A stretch of DNA of 64,000 bases from Gammaproteobacteria bacterium (GCA_027006175.1 JALTKS010000038.1:88080-152079); one strand, 5' to 3'. Shown: positions 25,108 through 35,846, numbered from the stretch's first letter. The notes: generated by a model not told the origin, from the letters alone. Numbers and translations are program-made.

Positions 25108-28100
25108 TTATTCCGCCAGCTTCAACAGATCAAACACCACCCTTGCAAAGTCTTTGGCTTTCTCTGGATCCGATAGCAGCTGCATCATTTGGTTCTGATG
25201 CGCATCACTACTATCAATAACCGCATCATCAACTGCTTTGGTAAAATCACCTAACATCGCTTGTTCGGGTGAGTTATTGGCTATCTGACTCATCACCAGT
25301 GTATTTTCACTCACTTTATCTCTAATCGTATAGGCGTAGTTCACTAAGTCTTTTTCAGTCAGTTCATCCGTAATAAACAACTCATTTAGTTTTCCAATAA
25401 TGACCGATAAAAACTCTTCTTTCTTGTCCTTTGCTTTGGCTGAACCTAACCCCGCACCAGGTTCCAATTTATAATCCTCTGAATCCTCTTTAAGTCTGAG
25501 GTCTTGTTGCCGAATTGCAGAGAGGCGGTAATGGCTTAGTACTACATTGTCTAAATCAATTTCATCCTCATCAATGATTGACTCACGCAGCATCGGGCGC
25601 AGGTTACGTGCGTATAAACTTAATTTTTCTAATTCTTTATTATCGTAGTCAACAATCTGTGACATAAACTCGTAGAAACGCACGAAAGTACCTAAATCCT
25701 TTTTAAAGATATCCAACGCATCCTTTTCTTCTTTGCATTCTTTAAAGCTATTCTCAGCATTAGCAATCAATACGGCATCGCCGCTTTTCTTGCTTCGCTC
25801 AACCATCTCTTTGGCTTGTTTGTATGCATCAACAGCGGACTTATAACGCACCTTCCAGCGCTCTATAGCCGGTTTGCATATATTGGCAATGGCAGCATTA
25901 CTCTTGTTCTTAACAAAAAAGGCATCGCAAAATTGCTCAACTTCTTGCCATGTAAAGATCCCCGCTGCGCGAAGCTTATCAAACAAGTCAAAGATTAAAT
26001 CAGGATCAGATACGTCAGCTAATTCAGCCGTTTCATAATAGGGTTGGAATGACGCCAATATGTCGTCTGGATCGTTGAAGAAATCTAGAATAAAAGTACC
26101 GGTCTCAGCTTTCCCAGGATAAGTTCGGTTAAGACGAGATAAGGTCTGCACACATTCAACACCACCTAGCTTCTTATCCACATACATGGCGCATAATTTA
26201 GGTTGATCAAAGCCAGTCTGGAATTTATTCGCTACAATCATTACTTGATAATCATCTGAGTCAAAGGCTTTACGCATATCGCGGCCTTTTAGATTTGGGT
26301 TCATATTTGACTCAGTAAACTTCTCGCCAAGGATACCTTCAACATTCGGATCTTTCTCATCAAACTCGACCTCACCAGAGAATGCCACCATAGCGTGTAT
26401 TCTCTGATACCCCTTCTCAGTAATGTATTTATCAAAGCCTAATTTAAAACGCACCGCTTCTTTACGGGAGCTCGTCACGACCATCGCTTTGGCCTGACCA
26501 TTTAACAGACCCATCACATTGTCTTTAAAGTGTTCAATAATAACCTGTACCTTTTGAGCAATATTGTAGTCATGTAGCCGTACCCATTGATTGAGCTTCA
26601 CCTTGGCTTTTTTACTCTCCACTTCTTCATCAGAGGCTTCGATCTTCTGGGCAAGGTTATACGCCACCTTATAATTGGTGTAGTTCTTCAGCACATCGAG
26701 GATAAAGCCTTCTTCAATCGCCTGGCGCATGCTGTACACATGATAGGCTTCTGGTTTATTGGTCTTAGAGGCGACTTCATCAGGGTTAGGTAAACGGCCA
26801 AATAGTTCCAGTGTTTTTGTTTTAGGCGTTGCTGTAAAAGCAAAAAAACTTAAATTCTTTGATTTGCGACGTGAAGCGACTGCCGCATCGAGTATATCTT
26901 CTGTCCCCAGTTCTTTTTCGTCTAAACCATCATTGACTGATTCACCGTCAATCATTAACACTTCTTTTAATTGACGAGCGGTAGACCCTGTTTGTGAGGA
27001 GTGCGCTTCATCGGCAATAATGGCGAAATGGCGTTCTTTTAAGTTAACGTTATTTTCAATGGCTTTTAATACAAAGGGAAAGGTTTGGATCGTTACAATG
27101 ATAATAGGTTGTGTGTTCTTAAGCGCCTCGGCTAATTTTTCTGACTTAGAACCATCGCCTTCATTTCTGTTTATGCGCCCTACTACACCATCGGTATGTT
27201 CAAACTGAGAAATAGTATCTTGTAACTGATCATCTAATACTGTTCTATCGGTTACGATAATGACAGAATCAAACTGTTTATGCCCTTTATCATCATAGAG
27301 TGATGATAATTGATGCGCTGTCCATGCAATGGAGTTGGATTTACCCGAACCCGCGCTATGTTGAACTAAGTACTTATGCCCTGCACCACTTTCATGTGCA
27401 TCATTCACTAACTTATTCACCACGTCCCACTGATGATAACGCGGAAAGATTAAGGTCTCTTTTTTATACTTACGCCCTTCCCAGTCTTCTTTTTCTTCTA
27501 TCTGTAAATGCACAAAGCGAGCGAGAATATTTAACAGGTTATCGGGTAGTAAGACTTCATTCCACAAATAGTCAGTAGCGTATTGATTAACATCTTCTGG
27601 CACATCATTGCCTGCACCGCCTTCTTTTGTACCTTTATTAAACGGTAAGAAGAAGGTTTTATCACCATCTAAATGCGTAGTCATATACACTTCAAACTGA
27701 CTGACAGCGAAATGGACTAATGCCCCGCGTTTAAAGGTTAATAAAGGTTCTGGTTTTTTAGTAATGGGATCTATGGGTGGGCGGGTAGTTTTATATTGTT
27801 TTATGGAATTTTGTACGGCTTGTTTGAACTCAGACTTTAATTCTAAGGTGGCTATCGGCAAACCATTTACAAATAATACTAAGTCAATACGCCACTTCTT
27901 AGCGCGTATACCTGTTTCAGCTTCATACTCATCTGTTGCCCAGGGTGAATAAACTAATTCAGGTACAACGCGAAACCTGTTCTTCTTATAACGCGCTAAG
28001 GTTTCAGGGTTTAAATCATGCTCAGGTTTAAACTGACACAAATTAAAGCGCGTCCCCCTATCTCGCAATTCATACCGAAGCACTCCCAATGTACCAAAGG

Positions 28101-28371
28101 TCCGCATGTCTTTATTTGCCGCATTGGGATCGGCTTTATTTAATTGCGCCGCGACTTTTTCTAAAAACTTCTTATCAGTATCATTGGGATAGAGCTTACA
28201 GAACTTTTGCCATTGTTCATCTTGTGTGTCTTTAACATAGCCTAATAAGTCTTCGGAATATAAAGCCAATTCACGGTTGTAGCTTTCAGGTTTTCCCAAT
28301 AACCAACCGTTAGCCACTAACTGACGAATCATGTCATTTTGAAATACCATCTCGTTTGATTTATCTGGCAT
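25108..28371 (-). CDS. hsdR: Type I restriction enzyme, R subunit
   Basis: About 1,087 residues from ATG 28371 (MPDKSNEM), which has GGGGA nine bases upstream; an ATG at 28410 is possible but crowds its ribosome site. The N-terminal nuclease has WRIDLVLFVNGLPIATLELKSE (D and E-x-K). The SF2 motor has Walker A HSAGSGKSNS, DEAH box IADEAHSSQTG, FAFTATPK and QTLSRLNRTYPGK. It translocates DNA and cuts unmodified DNA at a distance. It is the last gene of the operon hsdM-hsdS-AlbA_2-hsdR. Confidence 0.95.
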   Translation of the reverse strand: MPDKSNEMVFQNDMIRQLVANGWLLGKPESYNRELALYSEDLLGYVKDTQDEQWQKFCKLYPNDTDKKFLEKVAAQLNKADPNAANKDMRTFGTLGVLRYELRDRGTRFNLCQFKPEHDLNPETLARYKKNRFRVVPELVYSPWATDEYEAETGIRAKKWRIDLVLFVNGLPIATLELKSEFKQAVQNSIKQYKTTRPPIDPITKKPEPLLTFKRGALVHFAVSQFEVYMTTHLDGDKTFFLPFNKGTKEGGAGNDVPEDVNQYATDYLWNEVLLPDNLLNILARFVHLQIEEKEDWEGRKYKKETLIFPRYHQWDVVNKLVNDAHESGAGHKYLVQHSAGSGKSNSIAWTAHQLSSLYDDKGHKQFDSVIIVTDRTVLDDQLQDTISQFEHTDGVVGRINRNEGDGSKSEKLAEALKNTQPIIIVTIQTFPFVLKAIENNVNLKERHFAIIADEAHSSQTGSTARQLKEVLMIDGESVNDGLDEKELGTEDILDAAVASRRKSKNLSFFAFTATPKTKTLELFGRLPNPDEVASKTNKPEAYHVYSMRQAIEEGFILDVLKNYTNYKVAYNLAQKIEASDEEVESKKAKVKLNQWVRLHDYNIAQKVQVIIEHFKDNVMGLLNGQAKAMVVTSSRKEAVRFKLGFDKYITEKGYQRIHAMVAFSGEVEFDEKDPNVEGILGEKFTESNMNPNLKGRDMRKAFDSDDYQVMIVANKFQTGFDQPKLCAMYVDKKLGGVECVQTLSRLNRTYPGKAETGTFILDFFNDPDDILASFQPYYETAELADVSDPDLIFDLFDKLRAAGIFTWQEVEQFCDAFFVKNKSNAAIANICKPAIERWKVRYKSAVDAYKQAKEMVERSKKSGDAVLIANAENSFKECKEEKDALDIFKKDLGTFVRFYEFMSQIVDYDNKELEKLSLYARNLRPMLRESIIDEDEIDLDNVVLSHYRLSAIRQQDLRLKEDSEDYKLEPGAGLGSAKAKDKKEEFLSVIIGKLNELFITDELTEKDLVNYAYTIRDKVSENTLVMSQIANNSPEQAMLGDFTKAVDDAVIDSSDAHQNQMMQLLSDPEKAKDFARVVFDLLKLAE

Positions 28372-28498
28372 TTTTACATATCCCCATTCCCTACCCCTTA
28401 AAATATCCATCTTCCGGTTGCGATGAAATACAATTATTCAATATAATCAATATGTTATAAAAAACCCTTGCCAATACGACGATTGAAATGAAATAAAA

Positions 28499-29908
28499 CT
28501 ATGCCCAAATCGGTATGTATCTAGCGTATTTCCTTGAATCTGGCGCACTTGGATCATTTTTAACCAACCCTTGCTCAACTGCTGCTGAAATAATTTGTGA
28601 AATCGTATTTCCGCTCCGTTCGGAGAGCCCAAACCGTTCCCTAAGGCTTTGATTTGTCATTTTCTTCCTTAGCACCCATTGCAAAACACAGTGTTGATGA
28701 CAAGCGCGAACACGGTCGCTACGATCCATCGATTTGAAATCTCGCTGGCCATAAATAATAACTACCGTTCTCTGATATTCCACCAGAAAATCCGGCGCTG
28801 GTAATTGAAGCAACTCTGCCGCCTCAACAACCCGATCAACACCACTACTTTTTTCTTCACAGATACCAAATCGGCGCATAAGATCCGCCAACCGTTCATT
28901 ACGTGACTGATAACCATCAATAAAGCGCTCCACAGGAACGATGGGCTCACCCGGGTTCGATATTTCAACACGATCAGCATACACCTCAACTATCGGGCTC
29001 GTTCCAGTAAGCTCAAAGTCCTGATGTATGAGTGCATTTGCCAGTAACTCACGTATAACGACTTCAGGAACAAGCTTCACGGCTTTACGAATAGCATCTT
29101 CAATCACTTCATTTTGAGGTAGTTTCCCCATCACATACTGAACCAAGCCCTTAAAGCCAACCGCATACCCCTTCTCGCCAGTAAGATCAGATTCAGTATT
29201 CAGCTTGGAGTCACCGGCATAAACGACAACACGCACCGCCTTGCGCTTTACGCCTTCGAAATCATTCATATTTTTCGCCAAAAGCACGGCAGCAATATTC
29301 AGAATTTCGTAACTACCATTAATAGATCGAATCAGCTTTTCTGCTTCCAGACGTTGTAATACGCCCACCTGATCGGTTGGATAAGGGAGATCCAATAATT
29401 CAAAAAATGACTGCGTATCAATCAACTGGATAACGTCTTGACCACTCAAATCTTGCTTCGCAATATCCTCTAGCCAATCAGGTTGACCCTCAGCAAATAT
29501 TTTTCTAAGTTGATCTTCACTCATCGGCACCAGTTCTTCACCAGACCGCATAAGGTAAGAACCTTCGTAATGATAGGCTGTTCCTTTAGACCGAGAAGGA
29601 ATATGAAAAACAACAACCCGACCATCCGGATGTTGAACTTCTTCAATGTCTACTCGAAAACCAACGGCAGTGAAAAGCTTAGCCGCCATAGCAACGGGAT
29701 CATTAAATGCTTGAGATCCAACAACCGTTCTCGGTGGTTCATCGGCAACGCCTAATAAAAGATATCCGCCGCCTTCATTAGCAATAGCAACACAATATTT
29801 GTAGAGCTTCTTATTATCGAATTGCGTTTTTGCCTCTTTGAATTCCAAGTTCTGGGTTTCAGAATGAACACTGCGCCAAAGATCAATCTGTTCAGGAGTA
29901 ATGGTCAT
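28499..29908 (-). CDS. AlbA_2/Schlafen-like DNA-binding ATPase in the restriction operon
   Basis: 469 residues. The N-terminal AlbA_2 (Schlafen-like) domain has ETQNLEFKEAK and IANEGGGYLLLGVAD (about 17-60). A GHKL-like C-terminal part has VIRELLANALIHQDF, VEISNPG and EEKSSGVDRV, followed by a winged helix (TNQSLRERFGLSERSGNTISQI). Its ATG overlaps the hsdS stop by four bases. Such genes are frequent inside type I operons; the role is not settled, perhaps regulatory. Confidence 0.85.
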   Translation of the reverse strand: MTITPEQIDLWRSVHSETQNLEFKEAKTQFDNKKLYKYCVAIANEGGGYLLLGVADEPPRTVVGSQAFNDPVAMAAKLFTAVGFRVDIEEVQHPDGRVVVFHIPSRSKGTAYHYEGSYLMRSGEELVPMSEDQLRKIFAEGQPDWLEDIAKQDLSGQDVIQLIDTQSFFELLDLPYPTDQVGVLQRLEAEKLIRSINGSYEILNIAAVLLAKNMNDFEGVKRKAVRVVVYAGDSKLNTESDLTGEKGYAVGFKGLVQYVMGKLPQNEVIEDAIRKAVKLVPEVVIRELLANALIHQDFELTGTSPIVEVYADRVEISNPGEPIVPVERFIDGYQSRNERLADLMRRFGICEEKSSGVDRVVEAAELLQLPAPDFLVEYQRTVVIIYGQRDFKSMDRSDRVRACHQHCVLQWVLRKKMTNQSLRERFGLSERSGNTISQIISAAVEQGLVKNDPSAPDSRKYARYIPIWA

Positions 29909-31200
29909 GCGGCGACTTCCTTGTCATTTGATTTATTGTTTGAAGATTTGGGTGGCTGCCAGTTTCGTACGTCTATTTTTCCTGTGACGGCTGCGGAGAT
30001 TAGGGCTGTTCGGCGTTCTTGCAATAGCGCAATCATATTCTCGCACTCACTTGTTAAAGATTCAAAAACTGCTTGTTCTTTTATAATGAGTTTTGATATT
30101 TCAATCTGTTCATTTTCAGGCGGCATTATTACTTTCAATAAATCTAATCGCTCTACCGACACACCTGGCTGTGCTGCAGAAACTGAGTATTGGCCTAAAT
30201 TCATAAACCTAAGCATTTCTGCTAAATAGACATTCTTAAAAGGCTTTTTTGGATAAACAACTATCGCATGCTCAGAAGCAAAAAATTTACCTGACGCCAT
30301 ATTAATATTTCCACATAACGCCCCTTGCCTACCAATAAGCACATACTCACCATCACAATTGTAATTTGATGTATAACCTCTTACACCATTACCACCATAA
30401 ACAAGATACTTCCCAACTTTTCCAATACTATCTGAAGTAATTGTATCTCCACTTTGAAGCTTTAAGGCAAAACTCAAACGAAGTATTTTCCAATGCACAG
30501 GAACTTTATCTATCCACTCAACACCTGAATGACGCATGGGGGCTTTGGGATTTAAGCCTTTGGTTACGGCATGGATAATGACTGCCTGTCGTTTTTCTTT
30601 TAGTAGTTTGATAAGTTGTTGTTGTTTTTCGATTAGGGTATCGATTTTGGCGGTTTCGTGATCGAGAAAATTCACTATATTTTCAAGCTCTACGTTACTA
30701 GTGCAGCCAATTTTTATTCCACCTACTGTATCAGTATTTAAATTAAGCTGCGTACCAAATTTACCAAGACCTTTATATGCCTGCTCTCCAGCGAAAACAT
30801 AGAACAAAAATTTACTTGGAATTTTAAGCTCAGGAAAATATACAAAGCCATCGTGAATACATGCTTTCATTCCAGTAATACATGGCTTACCTACAGTTCC
30901 AGCAATACTAAGAAATAGTGATTCTGGCTCTAACTTCACACTTAATGAGCTTCCTAATTCTGAAAGCCTTTGTGGAGAATTAATTAAATAAACATCCGAT
31001 GCCGTTACATCTGCAATTCGAGTCCATGCATATTCGCCGTCATCATCAAAATATTTAGCATCATCGATTGGTCGAGGTGAAGCACCTCGCTTTACAACAC
31101 TTAAATGTTTAATTTGAATAATATCCCAATAATCAGGGACAGAACCTAACCATTCTTCTCCAGACTCTTTATAATTTGGATAAGCTTGATACTTACTCAC
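29905..31200 (-). CDS. hsdS: Type I restriction enzyme, specificity subunit
   Basis: 431 residues from GTG 31200, which follows CAGGAG at ideal spacing; the frame upstream to 31299 lies within a palindromic repeat. Two target-recognition domains are each followed by a helical spacer. Half one runs from KESGEEWLGSVPDYWDI to LDHETAKIDTLIEKQQQLI. Half two runs from HSGVEWIDKVPVHWKI to ISKLIIKEQ. It sets the DNA sequence recognised for methylation and cleavage. Confidence 0.92.
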   Translation of the reverse strand: MSKYQAYPNYKESGEEWLGSVPDYWDIIQIKHLSVVKRGASPRPIDDAKYFDDDGEYAWTRIADVTASDVYLINSPQRLSELGSSLSVKLEPESLFLSIAGTVGKPCITGMKACIHDGFVYFPELKIPSKFLFYVFAGEQAYKGLGKFGTQLNLNTDTVGGIKIGCTSNVELENIVNFLDHETAKIDTLIEKQQQLIKLLKEKRQAVIIHAVTKGLNPKAPMRHSGVEWIDKVPVHWKILRLSFALKLQSGDTITSDSIGKVGKYLVYGGNGVRGYTSNYNCDGEYVLIGRQGALCGNINMASGKFFASEHAIVVYPKKPFKNVYLAEMLRFMNLGQYSVSAAQPGVSVERLDLLKVIMPPENEQIEISKLIIKEQAVFESLTSECENMIALLQERRTALISAAVTGKIDVRNWQPPKSSNNKSNDKEVAA

Positions 31201-31211
31201 AATATTCTCCT

Positions 31212-31315
31212 GTTGAGGATTTTTTCGTGAGAGCAAGGCGTGGCTGCACGCAGGGAGGGAGCGTATGTTTAATACGTGACTGAGCGAGTACAGACACAAC
31301 GCCGCAATCGCGGAA
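31212..31315. repeat. REP-like palindrome between hsdM and hsdS
   Basis: An imperfect hairpin about 100 bases long: outer GGATTTTTTCG / CGCGGAAAAA, middle GGCGT / ACGCC, inner CGTAT / ATACG around GTTTA, with GGGAGGGAG and TGACTGAGCGAG on the flanks. The layout (T-run, GAGCAAGGCG, inverted centre, AACGCCG, A-run) is like intergenic palindromes seen in many Gammaproteobacteria. It could thin out transcription between the two genes. Confidence 0.5.
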
Positions 31316-31323
31316 AAAGGCCA

Positions 31324-33645
31324 TCAGGAGTGCACCTCTTGTAGTAACTTCATAATCTCCCCACTAACCTTATCCAAATCCTTATCTATCTCAACCAAAT
31401 CCCTCGGTGGCTGATAAACATAAAAATGTCGATTAAACGGAATTTCATAACCCACTATTCCTATTTCCTGATCTTTCGCATCTTTCTTAGTGGCATCTAT
31501 CCAGGCATCGGGCACATGGGGTTGTACTTCTTTTGCGAAGTAGGCTTCATTGATTTCATTGACGGGTTTTGATGGATCGAGGGCGACGTTTTCATTATCA
31601 CGCAAGTCGCCATCTGCTTTGTATTCTATAGTTTGTCCATTTACATCAAACAAACCATAAACAGGATTAGCTTTACCTGTATGAGTTTTCTTAATCACTT
31701 TTTCAGCATCTGGATTTTTCCAGCTAACGGCTGTGGTGATTTGTTTTTTCTCTTTGGTTTCTACGCTGATATTTTGTTTTTTACAGGCAGCTTTAATAGC
31801 TTCGTCATACACGTTCATATCATCGTGCTGTTCTGTGCCGATAACCTCTTGCAGTTGTTTGGCTTTTAACAAGGTTGTTTTCTGCTCTAACCATGTTTTG
31901 GGGTTTAACAGGTCTTTAATCTTGGCTTCTTTGAGTTCGCTGAAATGTATTTTTATGTGTTTGCGAATGGCTTCTTCGTGTTCGGTTAGGTTGCCGTAGT
32001 TTGGGCAATCAACATCATCACTCCAGTTATCTGAATAGTGTTCATACACCCATTTCATTACTGCATTTAATGGTTTAGGGGCAAAGCGTAACCCTTCAAT
32101 ACGTTCATCACTGAACTGATAGGATTCCCTTAATGGCCGTTCGATAGTAATGCGTCGATAACCAAATTCATGGGTATTAAATATTTTGCTAGAAAATGTT
32201 TTAGGGGCTTCTGCTTTTGGATTAGCTGATTGTCTACCGCGATTACTTTTCTGCTCAGCAGGTTTGTCTAACTCACGAGCATCAACCACTTCAAACGCAC
32301 CAAAGTTGCGTGTAATGGTGGCAATATCACTTTCATCCATGATGTTTCGTTTTGAACCTAATGACTTTCGCATTTTACCGTAGAGGTTTACCCCATTAAT
32401 GAGTTGGACTTTACCTTTGCGTTCATCTGATTTTTTATTGGATAGCACCCAAACATAAGTAGCGATACCTGTGTTGTAGAACATATCTGTTGGTAAAGCG
32501 ATAATGGCTTCGAGTAAATCAGCTTCTAAAATATAACGACGGATCTCAGATTCACCTGAACCTGCTCCGCCCGTAAACAGGGGTGAGCCGTTTAAGATAA
32601 TACCAATACGCGCGCCGCCGTCTGCGGCATCTCTTAGTTTACTGATTAAGTGCAGCAGGAATAACAGTGAACCGTCTGACACTCTGGGAACGCCTGCGCC
32701 AAATCGTCCTTCAAAACCTTTTAAGGTATGTTCATCTTTAATATCGGATTCAATCTTTTTCCAATCTACACCAAAGGGGGGGTTGGATAGCATGTAGTCA
32801 AATTTATCGGCATAGAGTTGGTCATTGGATAAGGTGTTACCCAATTTAATATTACTTACTTCTTGCCCCTTGATGAGCATGTCTGCTTTACAGATGGCGT
32901 ATGACTCCGGGTTGAGTTCTTGCCCAAAGGCTTTTAACACCGCTTGTGAATTTAATTCGTGTACATATTCCATACTCGATGAAAGAAAGCCCCCTGTCCC
33001 TGCGGTGGGGTCATAGATGGTTCGAATAATGCCTTTACCGGTTAAGGCATCATCATCTTCTAAAAACACCAGCGAGGTCGTCAGGCGCACAATATCGCGA
33101 GGGGTGAAATGTTCACCGGCAGTTTCATTTGAACTTTCAGCAAAACGACGAATGAGTTCTTCAAACACCAAGCCCATTTCATGGTTAGAGATAGCTTTGG
33201 GGCTTAAGTCTGTATTTCTGACTTTCTGAACAATTTTGTATAAAAGGTTGGCATCGTTAAGCTGGGCAATAAACTCGCCAAATTTGAAGTGTTCAAATAT
33301 CTCGCGCGCATCTTTTGAGAAACCCTGGATATACGATTCAATATTATCTTTAATACCCGACTCACCGAGTTTGGAGAGATCCATTTTTGAGGTGTTGAAG
33401 AACGACAGACCTTTGGTCGCACGTAGTAATAATTTTTCTTGCGCTTCTTCTGAAATGTCCATTTTCTGAACTTTTTCATATTCGGCAAGCACGCTTGCTT
33501 TGGAGTCTTCTAATACACATTCCAACCGGCGTAATAAGGTAAACGGGAGAATAATTCTGCCGTATTGGCTTTGTTTGAAATCACCACGTAATAAGTCCGC
33601 GATAGACCAGCAGTAGGCGGCCAGGTTGTTTGTTGATTGGGTCAT
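31324..33645 (-). CDS. hsdM: Type I restriction enzyme, DNA methyltransferase subunit
   Basis: 773 residues, longer than the usual 500-550. An N-terminal helical domain leads to the N6-adenine methyltransferase: SAM-binding [13 protein letters not shown] and catalytic NPPFGVDW. After about residue 480 there is an extra C-terminal region with [18 protein letters not shown], as in the large HsdM class. It methylates the site read by HsdS. Gene order M-S-(AlbA_2)-R is all on the minus strand. Confidence 0.94.
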   Translation of the reverse strand: MTQSTNNLAAYCWSIADLLRGDFKQSQYGRIILPFTLLRRLECVLEDSKASVLAEYEKVQKMDISEEAQEKLLLRATKGLSFFNTSKMDLSKLGESGIKDNIESYIQGFSKDAREIFEHFKFGEFIAQLNDANLLYKIVQKVRNTDLSPKAISNHEMGLVFEELIRRFAESSNETAGEHFTPRDIVRLTTSLVFLEDDDALTGKGIIRTIYDPTAGTGGFLSSSMEYVHELNSQAVLKAFGQELNPESYAICKADMLIKGQEVSNIKLGNTLSNDQLYADKFDYMLSNPPFGVDWKKIESDIKDEHTLKGFEGRFGAGVPRVSDGSLLFLLHLISKLRDAADGGARIGIILNGSPLFTGGAGSGESEIRRYILEADLLEAIIALPTDMFYNTGIATYVWVLSNKKSDERKGKVQLINGVNLYGKMRKSLGSKRNIMDESDIATITRNFGAFEVVDARELDKPAEQKSNRGRQSANPKAEAPKTFSSKIFNTHEFGYRRITIERPLRESYQFSDERIEGLRFAPKPLNAVMKWVYEHYSDNWSDDVDCPNYGNLTEHEEAIRKHIKIHFSELKEAKIKDLLNPKTWLEQKTTLLKAKQLQEVIGTEQHDDMNVYDEAIKAACKKQNISVETKEKKQITTAVSWKNPDAEKVIKKTHTGKANPVYGLFDVNGQTIEYKADGDLRDNENVALDPSKPVNEINEAYFAKEVQPHVPDAWIDATKKDAKDQEIGIVGYEIPFNRHFYVYQPPRDLVEIDKDLDKVSGEIMKLLQEVHS

Positions 33646-33735
33646 TAACTATTTTTCCAGTGTTTTTATTCTATTTAGATGACTGCTATCAAATTGCTTA
33701 TATGACTAAATCTTCATATCGATAACATACCGCTG

Positions 33736-33939
33736 TTAATCTTCGACAAATTCAAATAATTCACCTACCGAGCATTTAAAAAGTCGGCACAGCTTATCAA
33801 TTGTCTCAAAGTCTACTCTAACAGCTGTCTCTTTATAGAGCAGATCAATGGTATTGCGGTGCATGCCTGTCTCACGCGCAACATCACTAATTTTCATCTT
33901 CTGTTCGCCCAAAAGTCGCGACAAATGACACCTAATCAT
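33736..33939 (-). CDS. Cro/CI-type small regulator
   Basis: 67 residues forming one helix-turn-helix (KISDVARETGMHRNTIDLLYKE) plus the tail DKLCRLFKCSVGELFEFVED of the YdaS/XRE HTH_26 class. It lies upstream of hsdM in the same direction and probably controls the restriction operon or the divergent excisionase/integrase genes. Confidence 0.8.
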   Translation of the reverse strand: MIRCHLSRLLGEQKMKISDVARETGMHRNTIDLLYKETAVRVDFETIDKLCRLFKCSVGELFEFVED

Positions 33940-34094
33940 ACCGGTTAACCCCCTTTAACACGAAAAAACTTCATTTAAGATAAAAAAAGTACGTGTGGAA
34001 CATAATAAAACGGATATTATATTACTCAAGATGACAAATATTCATCCAGAAAATAATTATTTTATTTCAAATACAGACTATAAAGGATTTTCGT

Positions 34095-34334
34095 ATGCAA
34101 GCAAACATTACATACATAACAACAGGCGAACTAGCTAAACGCATCAAATACGATGCACGAACTATCCGAGAACAGTTAAAAGATGCCGTACTTCTCGAAG
34201 GGACGCATTACATCCGACCTTTCGGTGGGCGCAAAATTCTTTATCTGTGGGAAGCCATTGAAAGAGACATGATTAGGCACTCCTCGGAAGAAAGCATGGT
34301 ACCAATGGCCAATGGTGGTGTTTGTCATGGCTAA
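34095..34334 (+). CDS. Excisionase-like helix-turn-helix protein
   Basis: 79 residues. TTGELAKRIKYDARTIREQLKD is a MerR/Xis-type winged helix-turn-helix and GTHYIRPFGGRKILYLWEAIE a typical wing of phage excisionases. AAAGGA precedes the start. Its last eight bases overlap the integrase start, so the two are coupled. It should direct excision of the island. Confidence 0.7.
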   Translation: MQANITYITTGELAKRIKYDARTIREQLKDAVLLEGTHYIRPFGGRKILYLWEAIERDMIRHSSEESMVPMANGGVCHG

Positions 34335-35523
34335 GGTACGGGTACGCAAGGAAAGCGGAAAATTGTTCATGGATTTTCGTTACATGAATAAACGCTGCCG
34401 TGAACAGACATCTCTTACTGATACAGCTGCAAACAGGCGTAAGTTGCAACGCTTGCTTGAGCGTATTCAAGCTGAAATTACATTGGGAACGTTCAACTAT
34501 GAAACGTATTTTCCCAACAGCCCTCTAGCTGCAGGGTTTAACAATGTTGCTATACGTACGGGTGCAATGTCGGCGACACCTATATTTAAAGAGTTCTCAA
34601 CGCTATGGCTGAGTGAAATGAAAATTCAGTGGCGTCCTTCTCACTACGACACCATTAAAAACACATTGGATATTCATTTAGAACCGGCATTTGGCAATAT
34701 GGAAGTTAGCCAAATACGTAAGGTCGATATACTTAATTTCCGTTCTAGTCTTGCCTCTGTATCGGGCAGAAAAAATGGAACTGGGCTGACTGCATCGCGC
34801 ATTAACCACATCATGACCCCCTTGCGGATGATATTGAATGAAGCTTCTGATCGCTATGATTTTGCATCACCCTATCAAGGTATTAAGTCTTTAAAAGTAC
34901 CACGGACCGATGTTGAACCTTTTACCTTAGAGGAAGTTAAGGCAATTATTAACAATGTTCGCAAGGATTTTAAAAATTATTACACCATACGATTTTTTAC
35001 AGGGCTTCGAACCGGCGAAATAGATGGGCTTAAATGGGAATATATTGATTTTGACCGCAAACAAATACTTGTGCGTGAAGCATTGGTTAGAGGGAAGTCT
35101 GCCTACACTAAGAATGATGGCTCACAGCGTGAAATTGATATGTCTTCACCTGTTTACGAAGCCCTTAAATTTCAATTCGAAGTAACTAAAAATAATGATT
35201 ATGTATTTTGCACTCGTAATGGAAATCCGCTTAGCCATAGTAACGTAACAAAACGTGTTTGGTATCCACTGCTCCGGCATCTTGAACTTCGAAAACGGCG
35301 ACCGTATCAAACCCGTCATACCGCTGCCACATTATGGCTTGCCTCTGGTGAAAGCCCGGAATGGATAGCAAGACAAATGGGGCATACCACCACCGAAATG
35401 CTGTTCCGAGTGTACTCACGCTATGTGCCTAATTTAACACGGCAAGATGGATCTGCCTTCGACCGACTGCTCGACATGCATTTTGATACTAATACACAAG
35501 GAGTATCAGATGAAATCAATTGA
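34327..35523 (+). CDS. int: Tyrosine integrase of the island
   Basis: 398 residues from ATG 34327 (MAKVRVRKESG), overlapping the excisionase gene. The N-terminal arm-binding domain (about 1-60) is of the DUF3596 kind, followed by a SAM-like core-binding domain. Catalytic residues: R228 in TGLRTGE, R330 and H331 in YQTRHTAA (Tyr replaces the first His of HxxR), H353 in MGHTT, and nucleophile Y373 in FRVYSRY. It lies in the middle of the island rather than beside an att site, which is odd. It is the most likely enzyme for tRNA-Arg integration. Confidence 0.88.
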   Translation: MAKVRVRKESGKLFMDFRYMNKRCREQTSLTDTAANRRKLQRLLERIQAEITLGTFNYETYFPNSPLAAGFNNVAIRTGAMSATPIFKEFSTLWLSEMKIQWRPSHYDTIKNTLDIHLEPAFGNMEVSQIRKVDILNFRSSLASVSGRKNGTGLTASRINHIMTPLRMILNEASDRYDFASPYQGIKSLKVPRTDVEPFTLEEVKAIINNVRKDFKNYYTIRFFTGLRTGEIDGLKWEYIDFDRKQILVREALVRGKSAYTKNDGSQREIDMSSPVYEALKFQFEVTKNNDYVFCTRNGNPLSHSNVTKRVWYPLLRHLELRKRRPYQTRHTAATLWLASGESPEWIARQMGHTTTEMLFRVYSRYVPNLTRQDGSAFDRLLDMHFDTNTQGVSDEIN

Positions 35524-35812
35524 TAATTTTCCAGGATATCGTGAAGCTATTCAACGAAAGCGTCACAAACAACTTATCAGGCAAGTGACTCAAATATTAA
35601 TGAATCGTTTGATGATTGGTGATGGGGATAATTTGGTTGGCATTATTGGTAGTGATATTGCTCGAACTAATAATGAAGCTGTTAGGAGTTGGGTTGAAAG
35701 TGTTATTGGCTATACAGAAACACGTTCACCTGATGAGGTGACCCGTTTTCTAGCTGATGAATTAACTAGATATCTTACTACCGTAAATCTATATACGAAT
35801 CAATATTACTAA
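35510..35812 (+). CDS. Small protein coupled to the integrase
   Basis: 100 residues from ATG 35510, preceded by AAGGAG and overlapping the integrase end by 14 bases. It begins MKSIDNFPGYREAIQRKRH, basic and helical, then a more neutral half with TRSPDEVTRFLADEL. I recognise no family. Translational coupling suggests a recombination accessory role, but this is only context. Confidence 0.5.
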   Translation: MKSIDNFPGYREAIQRKRHKQLIRQVTQILMNRLMIGDGDNLVGIIGSDIARTNNEAVRSWVESVIGYTETRSPDEVTRFLADELTRYLTTVNLYTNQYY

Positions 35813-35846
35813 ATATTGTCATAATTCCGACTTCGGGAAACCAACT

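Noticed and set aside
28371-28410. ATG 28410 as the hsdR start
   Set aside because: Its ribosome site would be one base from the ATG; the ATG at 28371 has GGGGA at good spacing. Not fully excluded.
34327-35523. Integron integrase IntI for the attC-like arrays
   Set aside because: The protein has a DUF3596-type arm domain and excisionase coupling and I see no IntI-specific insert, so it is a phage-type island integrase.
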